A stretch of 5,147 nucleotides of DNA from Paracoccaceae bacterium (GTDB lineage Bacteria > Pseudomonadota > Alphaproteobacteria > Rhodobacterales > Rhodobacteraceae): positions 1-5,147 of the forward strand of contig SKMI01000070.1 in the NCBI GenBank assembly GCA_007121115.1, read 5' to 3'. The first letter of the stretch is position 1. Each line of letters begins with the position of its first letter. Below the pieces are notes generated by a model, which did not search any database, was not told the origin of the DNA, and saw only the letters and a program-made list of their open reading frames with translations. Below, in pieces: positions 5,028 through 5,147 of the stretch. The position numbers were made by a program, and so were the translations under genes.

Positions 5028-5147
5028 GGATCGCGGTGATAGCAGGGCATCTCGCCCCGGACAACGCAGGCAGCAAGCTGGCCGGCAGCCTGGGGCGCAA
5101 TTGACATGACGCGGTTGTGCAGGACCGCAACCGCGAAACCACCCGGA
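5024..5147 (-). CDS. FAD-dependent oxidoreductase (DAO-type), C-terminal end, partial
   Basis: The minus strand is open from the right edge to a TAA at 5026-5024, encoding 40 residues. GGFAVAVLHNRVMSIAPQ, followed by AGQLAACVVRGEMP, fits the C-terminal FAD-contact segment of D-amino-acid-oxidase-like flavoproteins (pattern: G-hydrophobic-H-x-x-V-x-x-A-P, then a helix leading to a G-E turn). Members oxidise amines or amino acids to imines. The usual C-terminal PYRPxRF-like end is shortened here to CYHRDP. The gene is convergent with the dioxygenase and the two stop codons share bases (TTAG at 5024-5027), leaving no room for a terminator between them. The start and the nucleotide-binding GxGxxG lie outside the window, so the family call rests on this short tail alone. 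Confidence 0.5.
   Translation of the reverse strand, partial: PGGFAVAVLHNRVMSIAPQAAGQLAACVVRGEMPCYHRDP

Noticed and set aside
5110..5135. 8-bp stem CGCGGTTG/CAACCGCG with a 10-base loop, considered as a terminator
   Set aside because: No T-run follows on either strand, and it lies inside the likely flavoprotein coding tail.
5106..5147. ATG with an open + frame to the window edge, preceded by TTGACA at 5101
   Set aside because: Only 14 codons are visible, there is no good ribosome binding site or -10, and the minus frame across the same bases looks like a real protein.

Overview
The base composition (high G+C, GC-rich third codon positions) and the protein types point to an alphaproteobacterium. 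The IS5-type transposase and the mix of amine-catabolism-like genes would fit the Rhodobacterales/Paracoccaceae. This assignment is inference from style; no rRNA or marker gene is present.

Layout. (1) Bases 1-585 are the 3' part of an IS5-family insertion sequence. Its transposase frame has no stop inside the element and reads on into flanking DNA. (2) Bases 586-950 contain no convincing intact gene. The minus strand holds a short GntR-like stretch that may be a regulator relic. (3) Bases 951-1717 are two tandem, 4-bp-overlapping RidA-family genes on +. The first keeps the signature Arg/Glu pair; the second has Leu in place of the Arg. (4) Bases 1718-1938 are a convergent spacer holding a 16-base near-copy of the IS end. 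(5) Bases 1939-2826 on - encode a GcvA-like LysR regulator. (6) Bases 2827-2986 are a divergent control region with a T-N11-A type LysR box and a second dyad. (7) Bases 2987-3739 on + encode a class II aldolase/adducin-family protein, probably a non-canonical one. (8) Bases 3740-3803 are a C-rich spacer with six regularly spaced C-tracts, giving G-quadruplex potential on the - strand. (9) Bases 3804-5027 on + encode a gamma-butyrobetaine hydroxylase-like Fe(II)/2-oxoglutarate dioxygenase of the TauD superfamily. (10) From 5024 to the right edge, on -, lies the C-terminal end of what looks like an FAD-dependent (DAO-type) oxidoreductase. Its stop codon overlaps that of the dioxygenase.

How the parts could work together (inference). 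A LysR protein probably controls the aldolase-dioxygenase operon from the shared control region. A 2OG oxygenase could hydroxylate a betaine- or amine-like substrate, an aldolase-fold enzyme could act on the hydroxylated product, and a flavin oxidase could oxidise the amine. RidA proteins remove reactive imines and enamines made by such enzymes. The substrate cannot be read from the sequence. The points most worth following are the catalytic/non-catalytic RidA pair, the aldolase-fold protein without the usual acidic residue, and the perfect LysR box.
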